DNA from: Kineothrix sp. IPX-CK
GTDB taxonomy: Bacteria; Bacillota; Clostridia; Lachnospirales; Lachnospiraceae
Assembly (NCBI RefSeq): GCF_039134705.1
Contig: NZ_CP146256.1
Coordinates: 3,410,001 to 3,474,000 of the forward strand
Length of the DNA: 64,000 nt
Direction: 5' to 3'
Shown one piece after another: positions 1-8,578 of this stretch. A model generated the notes under the pieces. It saw only the letters and a list, made by a program, of their open reading frames with translations. It was not told where the DNA came from and did not search any database. The stretch's first letter is position 1. The number at the start of each line of letters is the position of its first letter. The translations under genes were made by a program, and so were the position numbers.

Positions 1-31
1 ATTCCCTGCCGGCAAAGAAAGGAGGAAGTTT

Positions 32-1183
32 ATGAAAGTCGCTTTATTTGCAGATACCTATCTGCCGCAAATCAATGGGGTTACAAATACCCTGAACAAA
101 CTTACTCAATACTATAAGGACAATGATATCGATTATAAAGTCTTTGTACCGGAATACGATATCAAGTCAGAGGATTACAACATTGAACGCTTCTACAGCA
201 TCAAATTCGTATTATATCCTGAAAATAGAATTGCATTCCCGAATACATTTCGTATTTCTTCAACATTATCTGATTTTCAGCCGGATATCATCCATATCAT
301 GACAGAATTCAATATGGGAATGGCAGGACTCAATTATGGTAAGAAGCACGGCATTCCCACGGTATCAAATTATACCACGAACTTTTCGCAATACTCGGAT
401 TACTATGGGTTTAATTTCATGAAGCAGCCTATCTGGAATTACATGAAATGGTTTCATACACAAAATGATGTCACCCTATGTCCCTCCCGCTCTGCACAAA
501 AGCTTCTTCACAGCCAGGGTATCCATAATACGCGTATTTTTTCCAGAGGCATCGATTTTAAAAGCTTTCACCCAATGTTTCGAAATAACAAACTGCGGGA
601 ACAGCTTGGGATCTCAGATAAGATCGCCTTTCTTTATGTAGGCAGGATCTCCCATGAAAAAGATCTGGATATCTTAAGTACGAGTTATGAATCAATTCAC
701 CGGAAATATAATGATCGTGTTGCAATGATAGTTACAGGGGATGGTCCCTTGCTGGAAAAATGCAGGCAGATGTTTCCCAAAGATACCATATTCACCGGAT
801 TTAAAAAGGGAAAGGAACTATCAGAAATATATGCCTCCAGCGATATTTTTGTCTGTCCTTCGTCTACAGAAACCTTCGGTAATGTTATCTTGGAGGCAAT
901 GTCTTCGGGGCTTCCGGTAATTGGAGCAGATGCCGGGGGTGTGGGAGAAATCATTCAACATGGAGTGACCGGCGTCAAGTTTGCCAAAAGGGATTCTGCC
1001 GAACTCACACAATGCATGGCACAGCTCGTGGAAGATATCGATTTGAGTGACTATCTCAGCACAAATGGCAGAGAATTCGCAGCCGGCAGATCATGGGAGA
1101 AAGTATTTAACAGTCTTATCGATATTTATCAGGAAACTTTAGAAAATAGGGCCAAACCCTCACTTCATTTTCATAAAGCTTAA
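32..1183 (+). CDS. GT4-family glycosyltransferase, alpha-mannosyltransferase-like
   Basis: A 383-residue GT-B fold glycosyltransferase that likely moves a sugar from a nucleotide donor to a lipid or glycan at the inner face of the membrane. The N-terminus carries the typical acceptor-side pattern with FADTYLPQINGV (residues 6-17). The C-terminal half has the donor site: VGRISHEKDLDIL and, near residue 280, the E-x7-E motif in TETFGNVILEA followed by GGVGE. This arrangement resembles the MgtA/PimB/SqdX group that often uses GDP-mannose, but the donor cannot be fixed from sequence. The start follows a strong AAAGGAGG at 18-25. It is the only gene at the left edge on this strand and converges with thrS, sharing a terminator hairpin. 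Length is normal and nothing is missing. Family is sure, substrate is not. Confidence 0.88.
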   Translation: MKVALFADTYLPQINGVTNTLNKLTQYYKDNDIDYKVFVPEYDIKSEDYNIERFYSIKFVLYPENRIAFPNTFRISSTLSDFQPDIIHIMTEFNMGMAGLNYGKKHGIPTVSNYTTNFSQYSDYYGFNFMKQPIWNYMKWFHTQNDVTLCPSRSAQKLLHSQGIHNTRIFSRGIDFKSFHPMFRNNKLREQLGISDKIAFLYVGRISHEKDLDILSTSYESIHRKYNDRVAMIVTGDGPLLEKCRQMFPKDTIFTGFKKGKELSEIYASSDIFVCPSSTETFGNVILEAMSSGLPVIGADAGGVGEIIQHGVTGVKFAKRDSAELTQCMAQLVEDIDLSDYLSTNGREFAAGRSWEKVFNSLIDIYQETLENRAKPSLHFHKA

Positions 1184-1206
1184 GGTTCAACCCCATTTTA
1201 TCTGTG

Positions 1207-1244
1207 CCGAAATCCGCCAATTTCTTTATATTGACAGATTTCGG
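1207..1244. terminator. Shared bidirectional terminator hairpin
   Basis: CCGAAATC (1207-1214) pairs with GATTTCGG (1237-1244), and an inner CAAT/ATTG pairing can extend the stem. It lies between the converging glycosyltransferase and thrS stops, followed by short T-rich stretches on both strands. Confidence 0.6.
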
Positions 1245-1253
1245 TCTTTATTA

Positions 1254-3209
1254 TCATTCAGCCGTTTCTTCTTTTCTTATTTCTTTCGTTCTGATTTCTT
1301 TGCATATCTGCTCTACGAATTCATCCAGAGACTTCACACCCTCGTCGCCCGCAAAACGGCTTCTTACGGAAACGGTCTTATCCTCTTCTTCTTTCTGTCC
1401 GACTACAAGCATATACGGAATCTTTGCCAGTCTCGCCTCACGGATTTTAAAGCCAATTTTCTCAGAGCGTCCGTCCGTAGCGGCAAGAACGCCGTTTTCC
1501 TTTAATTTCGCTTCCACTTCTTCCGCATATTTTTCATATTTCTCGGAAATAGGAAGAATGCGTACCTGTTCCGGGCAGAGCCATGTAGGAAACTTTCCTT
1601 CATATTTTTCAATCAGCCACGCCAGCGTTCTTTCGTAGCAGCCCAGAGACGTTCTGTGGATGATATAGGGCCTCTTCTTTTCGCCGTCCTTATCCACAAA
1701 GGTCATATCGAAGCGTTCCGCAAGGAACATATCGAGCTGGATCGTAATCATCGTATCCTCTTTGCCATATACGTTCTTCGCCTGAATATCCAGCTTCGGA
1801 CCATAGAATGCTGCCTCTCCTTCTTCCTCCGTATACTCGATACCGATATGATTCAAAATCGAGCGCATCATATCCTGAACCTTATCCCAAAGCTCGGCGT
1901 TGCCAAGGTAATGCTCCTGATTGTTCGGATCCCATAAGGACAAGCGGTACGATACGTCGTCCTGAAGTCCGAGGGTAGTCATGCAGTATTTCGCAAGGTC
2001 CACACAACCCTTGAATTCCTCTTCCACCTGATCCGGACGCACGATGAGATGCCCCTCGGAAATCGTGAACTGGCGCACACGGGTAAGTCCGTGCATCTCT
2101 CCCGAATCTTCATTCCTGAAAAGTGTGGACGTCTCCCCGTAGCGGCAGGGAAGATCTCTATAGGATTTCTGGCTCTGCTTATATACATAGTACTGGAACG
2201 GACAGGTCATAGGACGAAGGGCGAATACCTCGGCGTTCTCGTCATTTTCATCTCCCAGCACGAACATGCCCTCTTTGTAGTGATCCCAATGGTCGGAAAT
2301 TACATACAAATCTTTTTTTGCCATAAGAGGTGTCTTCGTTCTCATATAGCCGCGCTTTTCTTCTTCGTCCTCGATCCAGCGCTGCATCGTCTGAATCATC
2401 TTCGCTCCCTTGGGCATCAGCAGCGGAAGTCCCTGGCCGATTACGTCAACCGTAGCAAAAAGCTCCATCTCACGTCCTAATTTATTGTGGTCGCGTTTCT
2501 TAATGTTATCCAAATACTCCAAATAATCGGCAAGCTCTTCTTTCTTGTTAAATGCCGTACCATAAATTCTCTGGAGCATCTTGTTGTCGGAATTGCCTCT
2601 CCAATAAGCGCCTGAGGAGGAAATCAGCTTAAACGCCTTGATCCCTTTCGTGCTCATAAGATGAGGTCCCGCACACAAATCTACAAAATCTCCCTGACTA
2701 TAGAAGGAAATCACCGCATCTTCGGGAAGGTCGCGAATCAGCTCCACCTTATATGGTTCGCTCTTCTCTTCCATGAATTTTATCGCCTCTTCACGGGAAA
2801 GCGTGAACTTCTCCAGGGCGTTCCCTTCCTTGATGATCTTCTTCATCTCCGCTTCCAGATTGTCGAGATCCTCTCTCGTAAAAGGCTCATGTTCAAAATC
2901 ATAATAGAAGCCGGTGTCGATGCTCGGCCCGATAGCCAGCTTTGCGTCGGGATATAATCTCTTGACCGCCTCCGCCAGCACATGAGAAGCCGTATGTCTG
3001 ACTACTCGTATTCCCTCTTTATCGTTTGCAGTCAAAATATTGAGTGCACAATCGTGCTCTACAACAGTACGCAAATCAACAGCCTTGCCATCTATTTCTC
3101 CGGCACACGCCGCTCTTCCAAGTCCTTCGCTGATGTCCGCTGCAATATCGATGACTCGCATCGGCGAAACGTATTCCTTACTGCTTCCATCTTTTAACGT
3201 TACTTTCAT
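1254..3209 (-). CDS. thrS: Threonyl-tRNA synthetase
   Basis: Class II aminoacyl-tRNA synthetase (651 residues) that charges tRNA-Thr in the cytoplasm. Domain order is TGS (about 1-60), the editing domain with its HTASH and CAGPH motifs (about 70-215), the class II catalytic core (about 265-540) with MTCPFQYY and HRTSLGCYERTL, and the anticodon-binding domain (about 545-640). Length is that of the family. The ATG at 3209 follows AAAGGAG. It is the second gene of a short transcript that starts with a T-box leader and a small membrane protein gene, so expression should rise when tRNA-Thr is uncharged. The C-terminal tail after the anticodon domain is charged and unremarkable. Confidence 0.98.
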   Translation of the reverse strand: MKVTLKDGSSKEYVSPMRVIDIAADISEGLGRAACAGEIDGKAVDLRTVVEHDCALNILTANDKEGIRVVRHTASHVLAEAVKRLYPDAKLAIGPSIDTGFYYDFEHEPFTREDLDNLEAEMKKIIKEGNALEKFTLSREEAIKFMEEKSEPYKVELIRDLPEDAVISFYSQGDFVDLCAGPHLMSTKGIKAFKLISSSGAYWRGNSDNKMLQRIYGTAFNKKEELADYLEYLDNIKKRDHNKLGREMELFATVDVIGQGLPLLMPKGAKMIQTMQRWIEDEEEKRGYMRTKTPLMAKKDLYVISDHWDHYKEGMFVLGDENDENAEVFALRPMTCPFQYYVYKQSQKSYRDLPCRYGETSTLFRNEDSGEMHGLTRVRQFTISEGHLIVRPDQVEEEFKGCVDLAKYCMTTLGLQDDVSYRLSLWDPNNQEHYLGNAELWDKVQDMMRSILNHIGIEYTEEEGEAAFYGPKLDIQAKNVYGKEDTMITIQLDMFLAERFDMTFVDKDGEKKRPYIIHRTSLGCYERTLAWLIEKYEGKFPTWLCPEQVRILPISEKYEKYAEEVEAKLKENGVLAATDGRSEKIGFKIREARLAKIPYMLVVGQKEEEDKTVSVRSRFAGDEGVKSLDEFVEQICKEIRTKEIRKEETAE

Positions 3210-3231
3210 TGATTTCCAACTCCTTTACCCA

Positions 3232-3465
3232 TTATTCTTCACAATCGCAATCATCTTCGCAGTCGCAGAACTCACCATCTCCAAAGCCGTTCACATTGTT
3301 GTTCCCGTTATTGCTTCCGATCATTACTCTTTTCTTCGGTGAAATCAGCATACCAATTACCAGGCCGGCTAAAACACACACGGTCAGGGTCAATACGTAC
3401 TCTCTTTTTTTCATTGTCTTCATTTCTTCCAAAACCTGCTCTAACTCTTTCAACTTTTCCTGCAT
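3232..3465 (-). CDS. Small membrane protein with acidic Cys-rich tail, between T-box and thrS
   Basis: A 77-residue protein I do not recognise. Residues 1-20 are charged and look helical, residues about 22-41 form one membrane segment (YVLTLTVCVLAGLVIGMLIS), then a Gly/Asn-rich linker leads to a C-terminus with repeated Cys, Asp and Glu (CDCEDDCDC), a possible metal-binding tail. The ATG is preceded by GGAGG at a good spacing, so it looks translated. It lies between the T-box terminator and thrS with only 22 bases to the thrS start, so it should be co-induced by threonine-tRNA starvation. Function is unknown. A role in envelope metal handling is only a guess. Confidence 0.7.
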   Translation of the reverse strand: MQEKLKELEQVLEEMKTMKKREYVLTLTVCVLAGLVIGMLISPKKRVMIGSNNGNNNVNGFGDGEFCDCEDDCDCEE

Positions 3466-3495
3466 TTCATTTTCCTCCTTTTCATTTCAGGGTAC

Positions 3496-3765
3496 AAAAA
3501 AACCCTTACATCACACTCTATGTGCGATGTAAGGGACGTATAGCTATATTACGCGGTTCCACCCTTTTTGCCCTGTTATAACAATGTTCATAACAAAGCC
3601 GCTTCATTCGGCGATAACGGTGCCGCCGGACCTGATTGGGGTCACTCCGAGATGGTCTTCGGATGCTTTGCGTCAAGATACTTCCAGCTCCGCTCGCCTT
3701 AACAAGCAGGTATCCCTCTCTGATACGTTCCCGCATCTTACTCTTCTCTTCCTTGCATTATCAAT
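3496..3765 (-). promoter_or_regulatory. T-box leader, threonine (ACC) specifier likely
   Basis: On the minus strand the invariant T-box GGGTGGAACCGCG is at 3564-3552. It is followed by a strong terminator stem, CCCTTACATC (rc of 3535-3526) with GATGTAAGGG, and a run of T at 3496-3502. Upstream, a Stem I-like pairing of AGATGC with GCATC encloses an AGTA-type bulge on the 5' side and GAAGACCATC on the 3' side, which places ACC (3656-3654) as specifier followed by A. ACC is a threonine codon, matching thrS downstream. Uncharged tRNA-Thr should stabilise the antiterminator. The T-box and terminator are certain, the specifier is a hand-folded assignment. Confidence 0.93.
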
Positions 3766-3821
3766 ATTTCATTACTTATTCTTATTCTATGATACTTTTT
3801 TTAATCTGTAAAGACTTATTC

Positions 3822-4325
3822 TTAATTTTTACCGCAGCATTTTTTATATTTCTTGCCGCTTCCACAAGGACAGGGATCGTTAGGATATGTTTTGGCGCCT
3901 TTCACGATCGTAGCAGAAGCCTTCTGTATTCTATAAAGCTCTTTTCTCTTTTCCTCGTCGAAAATATCATTCCACGCTTCCAGCTCGTACAGCCAGTCCG
4001 CACCTGCACCGACCATATTCTTATAAAGAAGCTCATTATCGAAATCGAGCGATACTTCCGTATCCTCCTCCATCTCGTCGACAGGGTTTTCAACCTTCAG
4101 GCTTTCGTTGATTCCATCGAGAAATCCCGTCATCGTCATGATATCTACATCATATTTCTCAGCCAGCTCCTTCACGGTACCTTTTACCGCTTCCTCAGGA
4201 TTCTCCAGGAGTTTTACATAAATTTCCTTCTCCTTCTGGAAATAATCTGCCCAGAGTCTTTGCAAATCGCCTTTATTGGCCGTTTCCGAATAGGCCATGT
4301 CATGCCACTGTTTTAATAATGCCAT
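3822..4325 (-). CDS. SEC-C motif protein
   Basis: A 167-residue protein ending in a classic SEC-C zinc motif, [16 protein letters not shown], the same metal-binding tail found at the C-terminus of SecA. The rest is acidic and mostly helical, with no membrane segment. SEC-C tails bind zinc and can contact ribosomes or SecB-like partners; what this one contacts is unknown. The gene starts at an ATG after a weak GGTGG-type site and lies upstream of the T-box leader on the same strand, separated by the leader promoter region. It is intact. Small SEC-C proteins of this type are common in clostridia with no assigned role. Confidence 0.85.
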   Translation of the reverse strand: MALLKQWHDMAYSETANKGDLQRLWADYFQKEKEIYVKLLENPEEAVKGTVKELAEKYDVDIMTMTGFLDGINESLKVENPVDEMEEDTEVSLDFDNELLYKNMVGAGADWLYELEAWNDIFDEEKRKELYRIQKASATIVKGAKTYPNDPCPCGSGKKYKKCCGKN

Positions 4326-4420
4326 TGTAATACCACCTTTTGCTTATTATATATTTTTCTTCAAATATGAGTTGACTATTCCGTTAAAAACAGAAAATTA
4401 TGTCCAAACTATTGATAGTA

Positions 4421-4605
4421 TATAATATTTTTCAAAAAAAGTAAATTTTTTTATTTTTAATGAATAAAGCCGGAAATCACGTCAATAATAAGACTATCAA
4501 AGGAACCCCCTCCTTTGATAATTACCCAAGATAAGAAAAAATACTTATCCTCCCCTAAATAAAGCCCCCGAAAATGTAAAAATACATTTCCGGGGGCTTT
4601 TATCA
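4421..4605 (+). ncRNA. Candidate small RNA with C-rich loops
   Basis: A gene-free stretch holds three hairpins in a row: TATCAAAGGA/TCCTTTGATA (4495-4520) with an all-C loop, GATAAG/CTTATC (4530-4549), and a G/C-rich terminator (4561-4601) ending in TTTT. Between stems 2 and 3 the sequence CCTCCCC is unpaired. A TATAAT at 4421-4426 could be the -10, but the -35 (TTATGT, 17 bases upstream) is poor. Firmicute regulatory RNAs often use such unpaired CCC-rich motifs to pair with Shine-Dalgarno sequences. The last hairpin may also serve simply as a terminator for flanking genes. Confidence 0.45.
4561..4605. terminator. Strong rho-independent terminator hairpin
   Basis: AAAGCCCCCG (4561-4570) pairs with CGGGGGCTTT, with an extended inner stem, followed on the plus strand by TTTTATC. 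The stem starts in A-rich and ends in T-rich sequence, so it can work in both directions. Confidence 0.85.
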
Positions 4606-4734
4606 TACTACGTTACTGTTCACGACCTTCTCAGTAACACATGATTTCTGTATTTAAATTCGCTCTGCATTATTTCCTTTTCATGCAGAATATGTTATGT
4701 TATGTATACAAATAAAATCAGAAACGGAGTTCCT

Positions 4735-4977
4735 ATGAAGAAAAGATCGAAACAGATTGCAGCCTGGGTCTGCATCGTCCTATTGGTTCTGTTATACGTA
4801 GCTACTTTCATTATCGCCTTGCTGGATTTCCCCGGCTCAGGCGCTCTTTTCCAGGCCTGCCTTGTGGCGACTATCGGTCTGCCCATTCTCCTGTGGCTTT
4901 ACATATGGCTTTACGGCAAGTTCAGGGACAGGCACACTATCGCCTCCATGGATATATTAAAGGACGAAGAGGAGTAA
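4735..4977 (+). CDS. Small two-helix membrane protein
   Basis: An 80-residue protein with two predicted membrane helices (about residues 8-30 and 38-58), a short loop, and a charged cytoplasmic tail ending in DEEE. I do not recognise a family. I place the start at the ATG at 4735, which has GGAG seven bases upstream; an in-frame ATG at 4702 has no ribosome site. It stands alone on the plus strand and converges with the GGDEF/HD-GYP gene only 14 bases downstream. Function unknown. Confidence 0.65.
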   Translation: MKKRSKQIAAWVCIVLLVLLYVATFIIALLDFPGSGALFQACLVATIGLPILLWLYIWLYGKFRDRHTIASMDILKDEEE

Positions 4978-4990
4978 AAACTCCTCTTCA

Positions 4991-6820
4991 TTATATACTG
5001 TCCAAATCGCGCTCGTAAATATCGTCGCCCTTCACCACTTTTTCAATAAACACCTTGACACAGGGCCCGTTGAATTGAGTTCCCGCCCCCTTTTCCAACT
5101 CGCTGACCGCATATTCCCTCGACAGCGCCTTGCGGTAGCTTCTCTCGCTACGCATCGCGTCATATGCGTCCGCAATGGCTATGATTCTCGACTGGAGCGG
5201 TATATCCTCTCCCTTCAGCCCTCTGGGATATCCTTTTCCATCCCATCTTTCATGATGAGAAAGCACATATTCGCTCAGTTCCGAAAGGTCGCTCACCGTA
5301 CTCAGTATCCGGTAACCTATTTCCGGATGCTTCTTGATTTCCTCCCATTCCGTCTCATCCAGCTTTCCGGGCTTGTTTAAGATTCCCTCTTCTATAGCCA
5401 CCTTACCGATATCGTGTAAAAGCCCCACCGTCCGAAGCTCCTTCACTTCATCATCCCTAAGACCCATGGCAATGCCCATCTTCTCACATAGCTGGGAGAC
5501 TCTTCGTGAATGCTGCTCCTCTCTGGGATTCTTCTCATGCAGCGTGGTCATGATCGTATAGACGGTCTTCCCTTTCACGCTGGAGCTTTCCAACAGCTTT
5601 TTCTTATACATATAGCTTTCTGCTTTCTTCATGACCTCCGGCAGCGGCTCATCGGTACTTCTCTTAGCGCAATAGCCGAAAGACAGTGAAAGAGGAATTG
5701 AATTGACATCCATTTTGCTGGCGGCCTCATTCATGCCTTCGATGATTTCCTGCATCTGTGCATCGTCCGTTTTCGGGGAAAAGATAATGAATTCATCTCC
5801 CGCTTGTCTGCATACTACATCCTGAGCCCTCGTCCCCTCAATGAGTACCTTCGCCACCATCTGAATATATTTATCGCCTGCCGCATGCCCGAAAGAATCA
5901 TTGACCAGCTTCAGTCCGTTAATGTCTATCATCGTAATCATGAGCGGATAATTCTCTTCTACATCCAGAACGACCAGCTCCTGCTCGAAAAACCTGCGGT
6001 TGAACAGACCCGTGAGCTGATCGTGATAGCTTAAGAAATTCAGCCGTCCTTCCGCCTGCTTACGCTTTGTAATGTCGTTTACAATGATCGCCAGTTGGTT
6101 TTCCATAGGTCTGTAGGCGATAATCTCATAATAATAATTTGTCTTTTCCTGAAGTCTTTCGTATCTGGTAGGCTCGCCGGTGGTAACGGTATGTATCAGC
6201 TTCGCAGCGTTCTCCGGCTCCATTTTCGTGTGTATTTCAGAAAAGCATTTCCCCAGGATGTCCTTTTGCTTTAATCCTGTTAAAACCTCATGGCTGTAAT
6301 TGGTATCCACCACCTTATAGTGATAGAGGTCGTCTCCGGGATTCCCTGCATAAAGCGCCAATCCCAATTGCATTTCCGTTATCAGAGACTTATATTTCTC
6401 TTCGCTTACCCTGAGCATTTCTCCGTATTCCACGATTTGCTCATACTGAGTGCGCAGCTCCTCATCCGAAGCGGTCAGCTCCTCCACATAGGACTGCAGC
6501 TCTTCGTTGGAAGCCGACAGCTCATCATAGCTTTCGTTCAGCTTCCTTTTCATTATCTCCACCTTTTTCAAAAGGCCCGAAATGAGGAAGAAAAGAATCA
6601 GCGCCGTACAAAGTACATAGGCCATCCCTTTGTAGGTATTTATCATTAAAACGACTTGTTCATCTTTAAATAGATAATTGACAATCCTATCGGAAAAATA
6701 AATCCAGAAAAGACCTATTGCAAGATATATCGTGCATATCCTAAGGCCTTCTTTTTTAAAAGGATCGCTTCTGTGCCTTAGTTGTTTATCATTTAAGTAT
6801 TTAAACATATAAGCCTCCAA
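4991..6820 (-). CDS. Membrane PAS-GGDEF-HD-GYP cyclic-di-GMP signalling protein
   Basis: A 609-residue signalling protein. Two membrane helices lie near residues 26-48 and 60-82, followed by a coiled coil (about 85-140), a PAS-like domain (about 145-255), a GGDEF domain (about 260-420) and an HD-GYP domain (about 425-600). The GGDEF signature reads RQAGDEF, with Ala at the first position; some AGDEF enzymes are active, so synthesis of cyclic-di-GMP remains possible. The HD-GYP domain has HDIGK and HHERWDGKGYPRGL, all that is needed for a phosphodiesterase. The protein may thus both make and break the messenger, or one domain may be regulatory. The start could also be Met5. It stands alone. 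Confidence 0.9.
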   Translation of the reverse strand: MEAYMFKYLNDKQLRHRSDPFKKEGLRICTIYLAIGLFWIYFSDRIVNYLFKDEQVVLMINTYKGMAYVLCTALILFFLISGLLKKVEIMKRKLNESYDELSASNEELQSYVEELTASDEELRTQYEQIVEYGEMLRVSEEKYKSLITEMQLGLALYAGNPGDDLYHYKVVDTNYSHEVLTGLKQKDILGKCFSEIHTKMEPENAAKLIHTVTTGEPTRYERLQEKTNYYYEIIAYRPMENQLAIIVNDITKRKQAEGRLNFLSYHDQLTGLFNRRFFEQELVVLDVEENYPLMITMIDINGLKLVNDSFGHAAGDKYIQMVAKVLIEGTRAQDVVCRQAGDEFIIFSPKTDDAQMQEIIEGMNEAASKMDVNSIPLSLSFGYCAKRSTDEPLPEVMKKAESYMYKKKLLESSSVKGKTVYTIMTTLHEKNPREEQHSRRVSQLCEKMGIAMGLRDDEVKELRTVGLLHDIGKVAIEEGILNKPGKLDETEWEEIKKHPEIGYRILSTVSDLSELSEYVLSHHERWDGKGYPRGLKGEDIPLQSRIIAIADAYDAMRSERSYRKALSREYAVSELEKGAGTQFNGPCVKVFIEKVVKGDDIYERDLDSI

Positions 6821-6881
6821 TTAAATTTTATCTTTCGTACAAAATCTTAATTCTATTGTACATTAAATTCTTTAAGCTATA

Positions 6882-7496
6882 TCAAAAATCATCGGTGCGG
6901 CACATTAGTCTGGAGAGTTCCTCCTCAGCCTGCTTTTTGTTCTGGAAATGAACAGTATGAATACCGAATTTCTCTGCCGCCGTCAGGTTGACCAGAGTAT
7001 CGTCCAGAAACACGCACTCTGCAGGATTCAGTTGGTATCTGTCTATTAATAATTGGTAGATTTCCGGCTGAGGCTTGATAAATTTTTCCTTATAAGATAA
7101 GATTCCCCCGTCCACATACTCAAGAAAGTCCAAGGCGTCCTTGCAGTCCCTGGCGGCACGGCCGGCAAAGTTAGATAAAACTAACACTCTGCAGCCCTTT
7201 CCTTTCAATTCCTGTATCCACGGAATCGCATAGTCATATCTTATGAGCATCCCTTGAATATTTTCTAACGACTCACGCAGCTCCTTTTCGATGCCCGGAT
7301 CATTTGCTATGAACGCATCCATAATTTCCTCATCCGATAAAGCTCCTCTGTCGTATTCGGCCCATGTGCCGCTCTCCACCGTTGCCTTTGAAATCCTGTC
7401 CAGTATTTCCTGTGAATAATCGAACTTCCGGAAAAATTCCTTCCAGGCAAAACCTGTAAGTACATTCCCTATATCGAAAATAATTGTATTTATCAC
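6882..7496 (-). CDS. HAD-superfamily phosphatase, YihX-like
   Basis: A 204-residue HAD hydrolase, probably a small-molecule phosphatase. Motif I is FDIGNVL (residues 7-13) with the nucleophile Asp8 and Asn in place of the second Asp, as in the YihX glucose-1-phosphate phosphatase group. Motif II is VLVLSNF, motif III is a Lys in FIKPQPEIY, and motif IV is CVFLDDTLVNL. A helical cap lies between motifs I and II. It follows the LysR-type regulator on the same strand with a 35-base gap and could be cotranscribed with it. The substrate cannot be told. Confidence 0.88.
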   Translation of the reverse strand: MINTIIFDIGNVLTGFAWKEFFRKFDYSQEILDRISKATVESGTWAEYDRGALSDEEIMDAFIANDPGIEKELRESLENIQGMLIRYDYAIPWIQELKGKGCRVLVLSNFAGRAARDCKDALDFLEYVDGGILSYKEKFIKPQPEIYQLLIDRYQLNPAECVFLDDTLVNLTAAEKFGIHTVHFQNKKQAEEELSRLMCRTDDF

Positions 7497-7531
7497 TGTC
7501 GTTTCCTCCTAAACCCTTTTCACAATCATTC

Positions 7532-8428
7532 TTATGTGTCAATATCGCTGTATATAATTTGCAGCAGATTCCTCGCAGCGGCGGACAATTGACTTCCCGT
7601 ATCCGTCACGACGCAAAAATGCCGCTTAGGTATGATTTTATTGAAGCGAAGCGCAAATAGCTTCCCCGATTCCAAATACTCTGCCGCGAATTCTCTCATA
7701 ATACTTCCGACTCCGAGATTGCGCAAGGTAAACTGAACAATCATATCGCTGGTGGCCAGCTCGAATTCCGGGTTCATCACTACCCCGTTTTTTTCAAGAA
7801 AACCATCCATGTAGCTTCTTGTGCTCGTCCTTTTTTCCAATGAAATGATAGGCAGCTTTTCCAGGTCCTTTAAGTCCAACATTTTATTCTTATATTGAAT
7901 GAACTTGCGGCCTGCTATAAAAATATCCTCTATTTCTTTTACTCGTATAGCCTGTATGCCGGGCACCGCCTCAAAAGGGGTACTCACCACTCCGAAATCT
8001 ATCTTCCCCTCCTGCAAATAATACAAAGTCTCGGGCGTTGGCGCGTTTGTTACCGTGACCTTAATGCCCGGATATTGTTCATGAAATTTTTCCAGATACG
8101 GAAGAAGAAAAAAACGAAGCGTCATATCGCTGGCACCGATACGCATTTCCCCTAATTCCAGATTGAGCATCTGGACTACTTTCTTTTCCCCCAGTTCTAT
8201 CTGCTCGTAGCCCTTTGCCACATAGCTATATAAAAGCGCTCCTTCCGACGTCAGCTTCACTCCCTTGGCGACTCTGACAAAGAGCTTCGCCCCGATAATG
8301 CTCTCTAACTGCTTCAGCGACTGGCTTACCGCAGGCTGAGATATGGCAAGTGCCTCCGCCGCCATCGTCAGGCTCCCCAGCTTCGCCGCATAGTAAAAAA
8401 CTTTATAATATTCCAGATTATTCGTCAT
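7532..8428 (-). CDS. LysR-family transcriptional regulator
   Basis: A 298-residue LysR-type regulator: an N-terminal winged helix-turn-helix (about 5-62) with the typical LTMAAEALAISQPAVSQSLKQLE helix pair, a linker helix, and a periplasmic-binding-like effector domain (about 90-295). Length is standard. Its target is not evident. The adjacent HAD phosphatase gene is downstream on the same strand rather than divergent, so the usual divergent-target rule does not help. The effector is unknown. Confidence 0.92.
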   Translation of the reverse strand: MTNNLEYYKVFYYAAKLGSLTMAAEALAISQPAVSQSLKQLESIIGAKLFVRVAKGVKLTSEGALLYSYVAKGYEQIELGEKKVVQMLNLELGEMRIGASDMTLRFFLLPYLEKFHEQYPGIKVTVTNAPTPETLYYLQEGKIDFGVVSTPFEAVPGIQAIRVKEIEDIFIAGRKFIQYKNKMLDLKDLEKLPIISLEKRTSTRSYMDGFLEKNGVVMNPEFELATSDMIVQFTLRNLGVGSIMREFAAEYLESGKLFALRFNKIIPKRHFCVVTDTGSQLSAAARNLLQIIYSDIDT

Positions 8429-8540
8429 ACTCTGCCCTTATGCTTCCATGCCCATTTCATTTTTCTTATTGTATCATATCCCTAACAGCTTGACTATTTC
8501 TATTTTTCCCGCCTGAATAATCCGTATTTATTCATCAAAA

Positions 8541-8573
8541 TGCCGCACAACCGTTTTTCGCGGTCGTGCGGCA
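8541..8573 (-). terminator. Terminator after purA
   Basis: GCCGCACGACCGCGAA pairs with its near complement around 8541-8573, just beyond the purA stop. The T tract on the minus strand is short (ATTTTG). Confidence 0.65.
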
Positions 8574-8578
8574 CCTTA

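Noticed and set aside
3636..4316. Open frame of 226 codons on the plus strand
   Set aside because: It lies antisense to the T-box leader and the SEC-C gene and has no ribosome site; a shadow.
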